Positions 12,601 through 23,049 of a DNA stretch of 64,000 bases are shown piece after piece. Origin of the DNA: Liolophura sinensis. Its lineage: Eukaryota; Mollusca; Polyplacophora; Chitonida; Chitonidae. Location: positions 31,173,385-31,237,384 of the forward strand of contig NC_088295.1 of the NCBI RefSeq assembly GCF_032854445.1, read 5' to 3'. Within the stretch, counting starts at the first letter, position 1; every line of letters starts with the position of its first letter. The notes below the pieces were generated by a model that saw only the letters and a program-made list of their open reading frames with translations, did not search any database and was not told the origin of the DNA. The position numbers and the translations under genes were made by a program.

Positions 12601-12622
12601 GGATGAGGTCAAGTCAGAGTAA
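3628..12622 (+). CDS. Excitatory amino acid transporter (SLC1 family), 5' end missing
   Basis: Sodium-coupled glutamate/aspartate transporter of the plasma membrane. Exons: 3628-3832, 4518-4728, 5852-6069, 6562-6688, 8093-8326, 8963-9157, 10748-10882, 12352-12622. All have GT-AG borders and matching phases; they join to 531 residues plus stop. Family members are usually about 540-570 residues, so only the N-terminal tail is absent; no start codon was found. Visible in order: TM1 ([14 protein letters not shown]), a TM4 extracellular loop with four N-glycosylation sequons (NMS, NIT, NDT, NVT; 5950-6005), the HP1 serine motif ASSSATLP split by the 8326/8963 intron, the TM7 motif [12 protein letters not shown]2 ([12 protein letters not shown]), and TM8 [12 protein letters not shown]. 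The second arginine of DRIRT is the residue that favours acidic amino acids over the neutral ones taken by ASCT relatives. The C-terminal tail is about 65 residues, rich in Glu and Lys. Which vertebrate paralogue it matches cannot be told. Confidence 0.95.
4985..5285 (+). repeat. Dispersed repeat shared with 35505-35710
   Basis: Shared order: AGGCAA, TTGTTCACATTAATTTACTG, TTCCAAAGTCACAA, AACTCCTTG-like stretch and TGCCTGACATTTCTGA. Diverged, roughly 200-300 bp. The first copy lies in the transporter intron 4729-5851. Confidence 0.55.
6689..7355 (+). repeat. Minisatellite (about 18 bp) beginning at the donor of transporter exon 4
   Basis: The unit is close to ACCAGCACACACAGGCAT, repeated about 36 times from the exon 4 donor (6689, GTATGTACCAGCATA) to 7355. 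Because 18 is divisible by three, several frames stay open on both strands; the resulting long His/Thr-rich or Cys/Val-rich ORFs are artefacts of the repeat. Confidence 0.92.
7687..8104 (+). repeat. Minisatellite (about 42 bp, 10 copies) containing the 3' splice site of transporter exon 5
   Basis: Each unit contains TGTTATCTGTTTTTCTTCAG followed by GTACTCCCCATGTACC. The tenth copy is the real acceptor (AG at 8091-8092) and exon start GTACTCCCCATTC. Most units are 42 bp and one is 39 bp, so all keep the frame of the exon and no stop interrupts the array in that frame. Confidence 0.92.
8638..8778 (-). mobile_element. Truncated SINE, family I (3' part)
   Basis: The tail (rich in TTTATT on the plus strand) and the body up to GGTTGCTGGCAGAC-like sequence are present; the tRNA-like head is missing. 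In the transporter intron 8327-8962. Confidence 0.8.
9310..10245 (+). repeat. Minisatellite (about 41 bp, roughly two dozen copies) in the transporter intron 9158-10747
   Basis: The unit resembles TGTTATAGGTTCTCACCAAC followed by ATTATACCCCACTCCACCCAA. Copies vary between GTTATAG-TTTCTC and GTTATAG-GTTCTC and between ATTATACC and ATTAGACC. Some units are shortened (AATGTTATAGG). It lies mid-intron and does not touch either flanking exon. Confidence 0.9.
10356..10556. mobile_element. TIR MITE (CTCAACCTTTTC ends)
   Basis: It begins CCTCAACCTTTTCGCATGTG and ends with the near reverse complement AGATGTGAAAAGGTTGAGG. The interior includes AATGCCTTCAGAATATGCTT, which recurs in other copies (46385). 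In the transporter intron 9158-10747. Confidence 0.8.
10972..11290 (+). mobile_element. tRNA-derived SINE family III
   Basis: The head GATAGCACAGTTGGTAGAGC looks like a tRNA A box, and a B-box-like GGGGTCAGTCC follows at a tRNA-like distance. The body ends GACGTTAAGTCCCAAGCACT followed by CACTCACTC repeats, a different tail from families I and II. In the transporter intron 10883-12351. Confidence 0.7.
11549..11824 (-). mobile_element. Full-length tRNA-derived SINE, family I
   Basis: On the minus strand it begins GGGGGCCTCTGTGGCTCAGC, carries an A-box-like and a B-box-like segment (GTGAGTTCAAGTCC), and ends with TATTCTTCAGTACGGCGTAA, then AACACCAATCAAATAAAATA. It is the same family as the plus-strand copy at 55165. 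Confidence 0.88.
11860..12202 (+). mobile_element. SINE family II
   Basis: The head has a tRNA-like B box (AGGTGCAGGTTCAAAAGC). The middle holds ATCTGTATGTCACTTGTGGG, AAAGTTTGTTAGTAACTTAC and GGTGGTTTA-like sequence. The tail (GTGAAAAATTCTTGATTATG to CAATCAAATAAAGAAATAAA) resembles family I. In the transporter intron 10883-12351. Confidence 0.7.
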
Positions 12623-14235
12623 ACCTATCAATACAATTTCACATGCACATGCACCTATCTAATGTTGTTGTAGGCCAGTGTGACCTGTGTTCAAACCTTC
12701 ACAAGATTTGAGAATTCATTCTTTTCAAAAAAAATGGAGAAAATGGAGTTTTTTGAAAGTGGGCCCTGGAAGTATCACAAATGTTAAACCTCTGGTTTAA
12801 ATTTACATTTCTTGATGGGCATATACATGCTGTGACGGTCTACACATGTGCATTAGTATATGGGTTGTGCGTATAACATCACATTAACAGATGTATGCAC
12901 CATCCTGAATACCCTCCCATAACCCCACCCACCTCCCTCCCTCCCTCATCCCACACAGTTCAAATTATGCTATTTTGAGACACTGTTTCTTTTTTTCATA
13001 AAACTAAAGACTAAAGACAAATCACTGTGTGGCACACACACTCTGATTAATATAGAATGCCGATTGTACATTTTTTGTTTAAAATATCATTACACCAACA
13101 TGAATGTTTAAAAAGCAGGCGTGGTTGTGTTTTTCATAAGCCAGGTCTAGTAACTATATTTTCCCTTCATTGTTAATGTGATGTCATTGAAAATAAGGAA
13201 AAGGTACTGCTGAGGTGTTGTACAAAATGTCAGCCAACTGGAGATAAGCTTTAATGATGAACTTAATATATCCGTGTATGTTGTCATTAAAATTCTCTGC
13301 ATGTTTACTGAAATCACACCTGCACAGAATGAAATAGTGCTTTGAAGCTGATTTATGAATATTGTGGCAGTTAAAATAGTGGTCAACATCAAGCCTTAGT
13401 GACAGAGCATTATGTAGACTTGATGTTTGTAATTGTGTGAGAGAGCTGCATTGGGTGAAACTGGCGTTGTGTATGTAATGGATATTGGGCAAAAGTGCAT
13501 GCTACCAGTATTGTCTCGCTTAAACTTTAGTATTAAAGCTAGTCGTAAAGTTGTTAAAGACTTTACAAGGCCTGGTTATATGCTCAAATACATCTATTTT
13601 CGCACAATATATAACTTCAGACCTGTAATCACCATGTAAATATTATAGTATGTTACCATTTTATGTAAACATTAGAATATAGTAACATTCATAGGCATTT
13701 TTCTCTTAGATATAAATTAATCAACTGTAATTTTTTATCTTGGTGTATTTTTGACATATTTCTGGAACAGTGGTCAAAACTGCCTAAGACAACCTGCAAG
13801 CCCTATACAGTAGTTGGGATACAGAAGTTGTGTTTTATCTCGACATTTCTTAATTTTTAAGACATTTTACGTCATTCATTGTGGAATATAGGCCTACATG
13901 TAATTTTGTGGGCTTTACTTCATCAAGCCTGTACTCTGTAACTGGTTCAAATGCATACATAAATTGCTGCCATACATTATAAATATTTTCTCAGAATTGT
14001 TCAGCTTTCAATTCCAGGATAAGAGATTTTTTTCCTGGATTTCCCACTTTCAGTTCTTCAAGTACATATATATTTTACCAAAGGTTGAAAATTTCAGTGT
14101 ACTTCTTTACTTGACTGGAATATTAAACTCTCTGCTGATGTTTTTACTTTTTAGTCTTCAGTGCCAAATCACAACTTTATAATCCATGTACCAACAACGA
14201 ATTATTTTAACAAGTCATGCTTACCATATAGATAT

Positions 14236-14237
14236 AC

Positions 14238-14287
<50 letters not shown>
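14236..14287. repeat. (AT)n microsatellite
   Basis: An uninterrupted run of about 25 AT dinucleotides, with a shorter interrupted alternation just before it. Confidence 0.97.
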
Positions 14288-14288
<1 letters not shown>

Positions 14289-14939
14289 GATGTGTCATGT
14301 TTCTCTAAACTTCATTCTTTGAATGCTAATTTAAATTTGACACACCAAATTGTTTTGCAACCATTTCAATAAATAAATGTAGACATTTTGTCAGTTAATT
14401 GTGTACAATATGAACATTTTTTCCATGGTATTTTATACTCCATTTACCTTGTACAAAATGTGTTTCCAATGCTTCATTACTCAGTATTCTTATGGCAGCG
14501 ACTGGGCATGTACATGTTGACATGTCACAGTATAGCTTCTATACTTCTGTTTTCCCCCCAAGGGTCAGTGTGGTTTTATGGGTATCTTTCACTGACAACA
14601 TGTCTTTACTCTAATGTATTGATGCATTTTTTTTTTTTAGCATTATATTTCTGTTTCCATCTAGCATTCACCTTGTAAAGGTACACACGGAAAAAAGTTT
14701 TGGAGGTGCATAATTAATAAAAGAAAAGACCAGTTAAAACAGAATAAAGAGTATGGGGCATTATTATTTTTTTTTCCCTTTTTTTAACAATTCATAATTG
14801 AAATAAATTATATTTGGATAGGCAAATTAAAATATGATTTTAAATCATTTACAGTAGGGTAAAAAGTAACAAGTCAACAAATTATATAATTGATTAGTGG
14901 CCGGTTAATTAAAGAACAAAGCAATGGCATTAATATGTG

Positions 14940-16200
14940 CTTCTGAAAAGACTCTAGCGAGAAAACTGTTAATCATACCTCAAGTCCGTAGTGCTGTAGG
15001 AGTAGAGGATGTTTTGGGCTTTAATCTTGTGTAAGGCAACCCTTAATAAATTGTCGAGTTACATGTAAGACAATGAACTTTAAAATTTTTGAACGTACAC
15101 ATATTTCTACACTAACAGTACTCGTCCCGCTAATCATCTGCAAAAGGCAACTGGTTTGTATTGCAATCTGCATGTGTTGAATGCAGTAAATAACGCTTAA
15201 TAACAGTCAAACGGAAATAATCTGACCATCGGACCAATACAAACACAGCTACTTATAATTGCCTCCCCTACACTGACAATTGCAATGACAGCGTTGATAG
15301 CTTAAGCACTATCAATTTTGAGCCCCACAGTTTCAGCCATGGTTCACGTCGTTTGTTGTTGTAGTTATATCATTCTACGCCATCAAATACAGGACAGCAT
15401 AGCTGTATGTCATCGTACAACCGTTTCAGGAAATCACAGACAGTGTAGTGAAAAGCATAGGGTGAAATAGTATAAACCCAGTCCAGTTCCCTTCTAACTC
15501 AATGTTAAAGTAATAGGATTAGCATGTATTTCTAAAAAAATAGTGTTGTCATTTAAACTCTTCAAGCAAAAAAACTACTAATCGAAGCTCAGATCTGTTG
15601 GCATATTACTGAAAGAGCATGTCTTGGGCTACAATATGGTGCAAGTTGCACATTTTTAGCTCCCATGGTTCTTGAGTTACAGGTCATTGAAATTACGTAT
15701 CTCAAAAAGTTACAAAGATATGCACAAAATAAAAGCAGATGCGGTATCAGCTGCTCAAACTACACCAGAATACGTTAAAAAACATTCAAATTTCAAAACA
15801 ACATTCAAATTTCAAAACTTTGTGTGACGTCACAACTTCGACCAATGGCGAGCTTCCAAAGTTTTGACCGGAAGTCAACGATTTTCTCAAACTTATTGTA
15901 ACCACTAACGATCTAGATGCATATCACATTTCAGAGCAATCAGTTAAGCGGTTCTTGACAAGAAGATGTTAAAACGACTTCTTATAAAATCCAATATGGG
16001 CGCCAAACCATGTGACATAACAAAAATCGGGCTCTGTGGTGCACAACTTCAGCCATCAGAGAAAAACACTGTAAAATTTCAAGTCAAGCGGTCTAGGCTG
16101 TAGGCTGCACACAAAATTAAATATATAATAATAATAATCCGAACAAAAACAATGGGTGTCTCGCAGGACTTCCTGTGTGGACCCCTAATAAAGGCAAATA
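14940..16200. repeat. Diverged dispersed repeat block, partly duplicated
   Basis: Segments near 14960-15130 and 15560-15740 share a weak common order (TTGGGCT, AATMTKGTG, GAGTTACA, AATG/AATT, CACA). The right end at 16120-16190 reads TAATAATAATAATCCGAACA, then a GTGTCTCGCAGGACTTCCTG motif that I associate with repeats in other invertebrate genomes. No long ORF. Type unassigned. Confidence 0.4.
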
Positions 16201-17071
16201 ATCCTAACAGATACAATAGGGATTCAAGCCTTAATGGCCTGAATGGCTTGAACCTCTAAAAAGAGAGACTAAGTAAAGTTTGAAATATGAAGCCTGTTTT
16301 TTGGAATCATTTTTTTTTCATGAAATAGATAAAGATTCAGTGGACAAAGATTATGAAGAAAGATAGTTTGGAAAAAATACTTTGAACAACTTTCCCATAC
16401 TCTTTTAATATAATAACATAACAGAGGTGTAGTCTGGCAAATTCAAGAAAATCTTGTCATGGTGTGTGACAGTGTAATGGACATGTGGCCTTTGTGTATC
16501 TTGTACATTGAGTCTGATATTTGTGTAATGTTAAAATATTGAACACTAAAAACCTTCCCTAAGTCAAAGTTCTTGTCTTGATGAAGTGAGATTAAAATTC
16601 TCATTGTACATACATGTAACCTGCTAGTGTTGTGACTACAAGATGTCTTCCTGCTATCATTGATGTATATCAATTTTACCTAGGATTCATGATCATTGAA
16701 TACTATTTTGCATCTGGTATTTTGACAATTTAATGATGAAATCTATTCTTGTATGTACTACCTGTTATTTTACAATATTGCTAAGAAATCCAGTGTGAAA
16801 TTTTAGTACTTCTCTTTCTTACATTTGTAGTATTCGTAGTAATAGTTTGTAGACATAAGTGTTTATTCTTTGTCAATAAAGTATATTAAACCCTGTACAT
16901 AATTGTTTGCTCATGACTTCGGAAGATCAGTAATACGTTATTAGTACTTTCAAGGGTCAAATATCAACAAAATATGCCATAGGCCCAGCCAATAGGCCCT
17001 TCATCCTTTGGTATCTACTGGTACTCCCTGATATTGTATGTAGCTGGTTGGTTAAATAAAGTAGAGCATAA

Positions 17072-17191
17072 TTATTTATTTTATTTTATTTATTTACTTG
17101 ATTGGTGTTTTACGCCGTACTAAAGAATATTTCACTTATACAACGACGGCCAGCATTATGGTGGGTGGAAACCAGGCAGAGCCCAGGGGAA
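17072..17191 (-). mobile_element. Truncated SINE, family I (3' part)
   Basis: TTGATTGGTGTTTTACGCCG and the following CACTTATACAACGACGGCCA match the family I 3' region. The copy stops after the GCAGAGCCCAGGGG block. Confidence 0.8.
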
Positions 17192-18444
17192 TAAAGCAAA
17201 ATTAAAGTGGTGTATTAATGTTGCATGTTCAAATCCACCACCTGGAGGTTCCTCTGACATTTATCATTAGGAGGTTTGACAGGTGAAGTACAGGTAATGT
17301 ACAATGGTAAGGTTTGTCCTGAAGAAGACTAACTCTTGAGTCTACATGTACAGGTAGCTCCAGCTGGTTCAAATTCGGCTCTACATTAGGAAGTTCATCA
17401 AACATCTGGTGAGGTGAGGGGATTTTCCCCACCGAGAAATCTGACCCACATTTGACAATTCTTTAGTAATGGTGGCTGCCATATCTGACATCAAATCAAT
17501 TAAAACAGGTTTTGTTCCAGGTAAAACTGTTGTGTTCAATATACCTATAAGTTTTTTTTTTTAAATATAAACTCTGCAACCAATCCAGTCAAGAATGAGA
17601 TAACTGTGTGTACAGTTGGACAAACATTCTAAAGCTTAGCAATGACTGATGTTCAATATGTACATGTTACTTTTTTTTTTTTTTTTTAATTGTATAGGAA
17701 GTAAATGGTTTGACTCATAAACAGTATTAAGAAACTTTCAATAACCAGTGTGGAAGACTGTATACACACTTACGTAACTCCAGTGGAAACTGGTCACTGA
17801 CAGAACCATATACCAAATACAAGGGCTGACTGTTCCTCTGTCACCCCTGAAAGTTTGACATGCTCTGGTGGACAAGTAATAACTTAAAGGATTCTTATAA
17901 ATGTAAAACGTGGAATAAAAAATGAGATCTTTGTCCAAAATCTTACCTATACATGAACTTGAGTGCTGAATTATCTACAAGTACAATGTACATGTATACT
18001 GATACAAATGAACACAACACCAAATTTGTGTTTAACAGAAAAAAAATTCAACAATTCAATTTAGTATTAATACACATCCATTCTATTCCAAGAAAGCGAC
18101 ATTCAAAGACTGGAACCAACACTTATACCCATAACATTACATGCAGCTGTGCATGGAAATAATTCTAGATTTAAAGCTTTGAACTTGAAAATCTACTTAT
18201 TGATCTTTTATTAAGTATTTAGATGTGTGTTTATGAAAAAATACATCTATTGTTATGGTCATATATATAAACAACCAAACTAAAAGCATCCAATCCTATG
18301 GGGTTACATAAATAATGAAAAACTAATATTCTTGTACATGTACACTGAAGTATATATAAGGCAAGACATAAAAATTCCCAAAAAAGGAATACACACGTAA
18401 AAAAAACCTACCATGTTAAATAAATACAGGATTTTGCCCACCTT

Positions 18445-18545
18445 TCTTGAGACAGGTGTAAATGATAACCCACTCAATGCTTCACATCTTGTGGGTTATC
18501 ATTTTCACCTCTCACTCAAAAAACATTTGTGATATTCAACCTTCA
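18445..18545. mobile_element. Foldback MITE, second copy (partly decayed)
   Basis: The inner arms AGGTGTAAATGATAACCCAC and GTGGGTTATCATTTTCACCT pair almost perfectly across CTCAATGCTTCACATCTT. The outer arm survives only on the right (TGATATTCAACCTTCACTTC). Confidence 0.75.
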
Positions 18546-18890
18546 CTTCACATGTACATGCATGTAAATACCACATTTATGTATTGCTAAAATTCTATCA
18601 TATCACATATACTGTATATGTACATAACACTCCCAGATTACACAATCAGTATGTAAAATAACATGGAATTTTGCCCCTACAAATGCGTCTTTAGAGACAA
18701 ATATACATAAAATACTCATTTTTTCAATGGAATTTCATTCTACCTTCAAACCAAACACTCAAACCAAATCATTAAAGCCCTCAGTATCAGACAAAATGTG
18801 CAACTCCGTCATGATCAAAATTTTACGCCTTGAAAGTTTTGGACGTCAAATGGAATGATAACCGATATATGAATTTGAACATTACACATT

Positions 18891-20573
18891 TTACCTGCAA
18901 GTGCATAAGTTGTCCTCTTTATACAGTTTCAGAATTGTTTTCAGCTGTTTCATCAGAGCGCTAATTTCATTCTGCAGCACACCAGAAACTTGTTCCTTGT
19001 GCTTGTCAGCAAAGTCTTGCAGCTTTGCAGCATTTGACATCTCACTTTTGGACACCACTTTGTAGGGCCAGCTCAGCAAGAGAATGCTGAAGAAGTGTGC
19101 AGGTGTTAGCAGCTTCATTAACTCACAGCACTGCACATTACCTGACATACAATTCGGAATCCCAGCAGCCCGACACACCTTTTGAACCACTTCTTTAGAC
19201 TTGGTGGCTACAAAATCACAGAGAGTCAAGGACAATAATGGAAAGATGTCCAGTTTTTCCAGACTCTCCATCATGTCTTTGACTGCGCACAGGTGTCCTT
19301 CTGACACCAATTCTGGACACTTGACATCCAACTGTGACGTCAGAATGGATGCTGTCTCGGATAAAAATGACGCCCACTTTAACACTTCTAGAACTGCCTG
19401 CTGAACAATACTTTCTTGATCTTTGTCAGCGTCTGCTGGCTCAGAGAGCCACTGTAACCAAAAGTTCATGAAGGTAGTCAGCTCTGAGGACAGGCCCTGA
19501 CTAAATGTCACACTGAGTTGAGGGGAAATACGGAACAGCAACAGAGGAGTGAAATCAAAGTGTCGGGACAGCTGGATGTATCCTCTTGGCTTTCCTGAAA
19601 GGTAAATTAAAGTTTTCAATCAATTTGCAAAACAGTTTAAATCAACAACTCATTGAAATATTACATACTGTGATGGTTTATTCCTGGAGGACATAACATC
19701 AACTTCATCTTTAAGCCACGCCATCATCATGCAGCGATTAAAACATTGCTTTTGGTCAAAAATGAATATTATATAGAAAACATAATAATGACAAAACCCT
19801 CACCCCCAACAAACCCTGACCACCTCCTGTTTTTCCTTTGCTTCTTCTCTTTCAGAACTGAAAATCTGTTCAATACATGTACTCAGTGCAAACTGCATAA
19901 GTATGTTTGTGTAGACAAATATTATACCTGTGTCTGGGTCTATACTCCTCATGGCTGTGACCAGTGTGGTAACAGGTACCCAGTGAGGAGGGTATTTAAA
20001 TCTGGCTGTATCCAGCACCAGGGCCAAATCTCTACCTGGGTGGTATCCTCCAATGGGAGAAAAATGGCCATCCCCTGTCTGGTTAAGAACTTTACGGGAG
20101 TATGAAATCACCAGGACACTTTTGTCTTGCCTCGTGGTCTGCTTTACAACTTCACGAAATGTACCTTCTGAGAAATTCTCCTCTGCACGCACAGGCTGTG
20201 TGATCAGGAAGTTGCACTCTGCCAGACAGACAAAGTTATCAAACGTGATCCCTTGTTTTTTCACCAGCTGTAGAGACATACAGCAGTCCAGCATGCTCTC
20301 ATGGTACCATCTCCATGGGCCTTTCCACACTCTACCAGGGTCGACAGAGAGTGAGTTTAAAACCATAACCAAAGTGGAGAGACCACAAAATGCTGGCTCG
20401 TCTTGGGTCCTAAACTGAGCGGCCAGCTTGAAGTAACAGTCCATGTGTCCAGAGCTAAGAGCTTCTTTGAAAACCTGCTTTCCCTCTTCTGAGCTGAACT
20501 CAATACACCCAGCTGGCAGTTCTCGTCTGTAGAACTGTTTCGGTGACTGTGGTGGTGTTACATGTACGTTCAT
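18891..20573 (-). CDS. PCS: Phytochelatin synthase (glutathione gamma-glutamylcysteinyltransferase)
   Basis: Papain-like enzyme that joins gamma-Glu-Cys units from glutathione into metal-binding phytochelatins (Cd, Zn, As detoxification); cytosolic in known cases. Exon 1 runs 20573-19928 (215 codons plus 1 nt); exon 2 begins at 19594 after a TTTCAG acceptor. ATG at 20573-20571 is the first in-frame Met. The catalytic triad is complete: Cys63 in PAFCGLS, His170 in TGDGHFSPIGGY, Asp188 in ALVLDTARFKYPP. The His-Asp spacing of 18 equals that of the plant enzyme. WKGPWRW, SMLDCC and SIDPDTGKPRGY are also family hallmarks. Exon 2 encodes the variable C-terminal region, ending near CTCR. Total length to the first stop is 449 residues. 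The stop TAA overlaps a good donor (CAG/GTAAAA at 18895/18894), so the gene may instead splice to a further exon not identified here. It lies opposite in strand to its neighbours. Confidence 0.93.
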
Positions 20574-21415
20574 GGTGAAAGTATGTGCTTCTCGAACATA
20601 AGGAAAGACGTCACACTGTAAAGGTAGGTCACCATGTTACATTCTGCTATAGACCTAAAAACAAATTAAAAGACATGCTGTAAACTGGAAAGTTAACCAA
20701 AAGTTAACCATCTTGGTACACTCCATTTAGGATGAGCATTGTCTCTCAGCAATGTAAACTAATTTAGTACACTCATATAGAAAACCTTTCCCACAGAGGG
20801 ACCTACCAACATAACCTGCCTTGTGAATTTATACTCATAACTCCACACACAGCATGTGCAACATCATTTAAAATTTGATTTTTTAATGGTTAAATATTTG
20901 GTATGGTTGAGTTTTCACTGGGGTGTTTCACAAGTTATAAACCTGATTTTTCAGTGTCTTTTGGAGTTGAATGGCTGTTTGCATTAACCTTTGCCATTCT
21001 ACTGAAAAACACAACTCACTTTGAAAATTTATTATTTTTATGTCAACATATGTTGAAGTGGTTTACTTCATTGCTATATACGTCTCGACACACCTTCACA
21101 TTTTAAAGGCATGTTTCAGCCAACCAACTCTTTATCCTGCAGGTATTTCACTACAAAATATGTACAGGTTTTTAAAAGCATATTTAAGATTAAAATTTTA
21201 TCTTATAATATCTCTAAAGTATTGCAATGCCCACTGTCCATGGTTTCCTTTGCTTTTGACTGGATTATCAAATTAATTTTCGGCACCCATTAAGTTTTTA
21301 TAACAACAGATCACTTTTTGGTCGGAAAATAGTGAAATGAATATTTGTGACGTGACGTTTCTCTGTCATTTGACTTTGTAAAATGTATGTGCCAAAGTAA
21401 AAATATTTAAAGAAA

Positions 21416-21487
21416 ATGTCAGTTGTGACGGAGATGACAGGGTGTGATGTAGATGACTTTTTGTACAAAAATCAAAAGAAGGCAAAG
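21416..21487 (+). CDS. Candidate first coding exon (24 codons), unsupported by homology
   Basis: AGAAAATGTC gives an ATG in acceptable context. The frame reads MSVVTEMTGCDVDDFLYKNQ then KKAK, directly followed by the donor-like AAG/GTAAATG. No downstream partner exon was recognised. A TGACGGAGATGACA-like word here also occurs near 25450-25520, so the exon could be a repeat remnant. Confidence 0.2.
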
Positions 21488-22170
21488 GTAAATGTTTCAA
21501 GTATATTTATTTGTTAGAAATTCACACTGACAGTCTTTTAACGAATAGTTCACTCAAAAAGACAATGTGTTAAATTTAACAGAAAGTCCGAATGATGCTA
21601 GAACGTACTCTGTTATAACACAACACTCTTTTCACATTCAACATAATATCATGTTAGAATCGTAAAGGGTGAAATAAAAGAATATGTGTTATATTTAACG
21701 CAATAATCTGCTACAAGAACAGAATGCATTCTAGAACCACACACTTTCTTCTAAATTTAACAGATTAATTTTCTCAGTGTTCAGATATTTAGTTCTTCCC
21801 ATGTGGCTTTCCAATAATTCCACTTCTACATGACAGCTCCCAACACTGTTTGGCTCAGGAAAGAGGGTCACAACTTTATGTTACTTGTACCATATTCGAT
21901 CCTTCCTCATAGGCCAGCAAAAACTCTGTTGTCGCTGATCCTCAACAATGACTTTACTTCCACAGCATTGTCATCTAAATCGACTATTATTCCCGGATAG
22001 GCAATACCTTCATACTCAACAATACACCACTTTCCAAAAACGGCATCTTTCGGGGATACAACTTGAAGGTAAGTCTCAAATGCATCGTCTCCTGAAGACC
22101 CTGGTTAAAAATAAACCTGATGAGGTTAAAATGAATAGTAATGTTTAATTCTGCTGATTCTTCATTTGTC

Positions 22171-22236
22171 AATATATATATATATCTACATACATATATA
22201 TATATACGTATATATATATACACACACACACTAGTA
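22171..22236. repeat. (TA)n/(CA)n compound microsatellite
   Basis: Interrupted TATATA runs with TACA and TACG changes, ending in CACACACACAC. Confidence 0.93.
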
Positions 22237-22824
22237 ACCGAGTTATCTTGGTCTGAACAAATTTATTTATTCATTTATTTCATTGTTGTTCAAGAATTTT
22301 TCACTTCGACGATGGCGGTGGAGTGCCCCAGGTAAACCGCCAACCTTTGGTAAGTTACATTCCCAATAACGTCACAGATTCCAACAGTAAATCCATTTGT
22401 TGAAGAAGAGATAAAATTTGTATGTGTTTGGATTTATGTGGGAGGCCTTTTGATTCATAAGATACAAGACACCATTTTCCCAATCGTCAAATGTGTTCAA
22501 ATACCTTTAATAATGTTTGTGTTTTCTTGGGGACTTGTATTCATGTCACAGAGAAATTTGACCTGTTTTAATCCGAGACATTGGCAGCGAGTCCAGGTCC
22601 CATTACAGAAACAGCTTAGAATGCGGTGCCACACAGTCCCCAAGCTGACTGGCAGAAAGTGTCATCTGAAAAGAAATTTCATGGTAAATAAGTTGTTTAA
22701 CCTCACTTATTTGATTTTCATATGCTACCTTTTTTACTGTTATATAAAGCAATATTTGTGCCATATATATTTATATATATATATACATATGATTTAAGTT
22801 CAAATTGAAAAAACTGGCACAAAA

Positions 22825-22925
22825 GTCGGCGGTTTACTCCATCAACTCAAGTTTCCTCCATACACTAACCTGGCAACTAACATTTAAGTGAACACCAATT
22901 AAATAAATAAACAAATATAATAAAA
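22825..22925 (+). mobile_element. 3' fragment of a SINE (family II-like)
   Basis: GGCGGTTTACTCCATCAACT, CTCCATACACTAACCTGGCA and the tail AACACCAATTAAATAAATAA. The upstream half is missing. Confidence 0.5.
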
Positions 22926-23049
22926 AGATGGGTTATAAACAAGTATGTGTTCAGGTCTGACGGATATTCACAGTTTCCGATACTGGACGTAGCTGTGCAG
23001 GGATTATCCATAATATTTCATCATCGCTGACCAGATACAGCTAGATGGC

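Larger units (their letters stand above)
12623..18890. other. No convincing gene: 3' flanks of two convergent genes
   Basis: The region follows the transporter stop and precedes (in plus coordinates) the end of the minus-strand phytochelatin synthase. The start probably includes the transporter 3' UTR; AATAAA-type signals are frequent, so the poly(A) site cannot be chosen. It contains the (AT)n tract, the repeat block at 14940, a SINE fragment at 17072 and the MITE at 18445. Confidence 0.6.
20574..23049. other. 5' flank of phytochelatin synthase; little recognised
   Basis: The promoter of the minus-strand gene should lie in the first part, but no TATA box or metal-response element is obvious. 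There is a small candidate exon at 21416, a compound microsatellite and a SINE tail. ORFs around 22438 have no recognisable features. Confidence 0.5.

Noticed and set aside
17229-17432. Minus-strand open frame as a third exon of phytochelatin synthase
   Set aside because: It has no convincing acceptor (upstream sequence is purine-rich) and no resemblance to the family C-terminus that I can recognise.
18891-20573. Bacterial contamination as source of the phytochelatin synthase
   Set aside because: A GT-AG intron interrupts the gene, base composition matches the surroundings, and eukaryotic repeats flank it on both sides.
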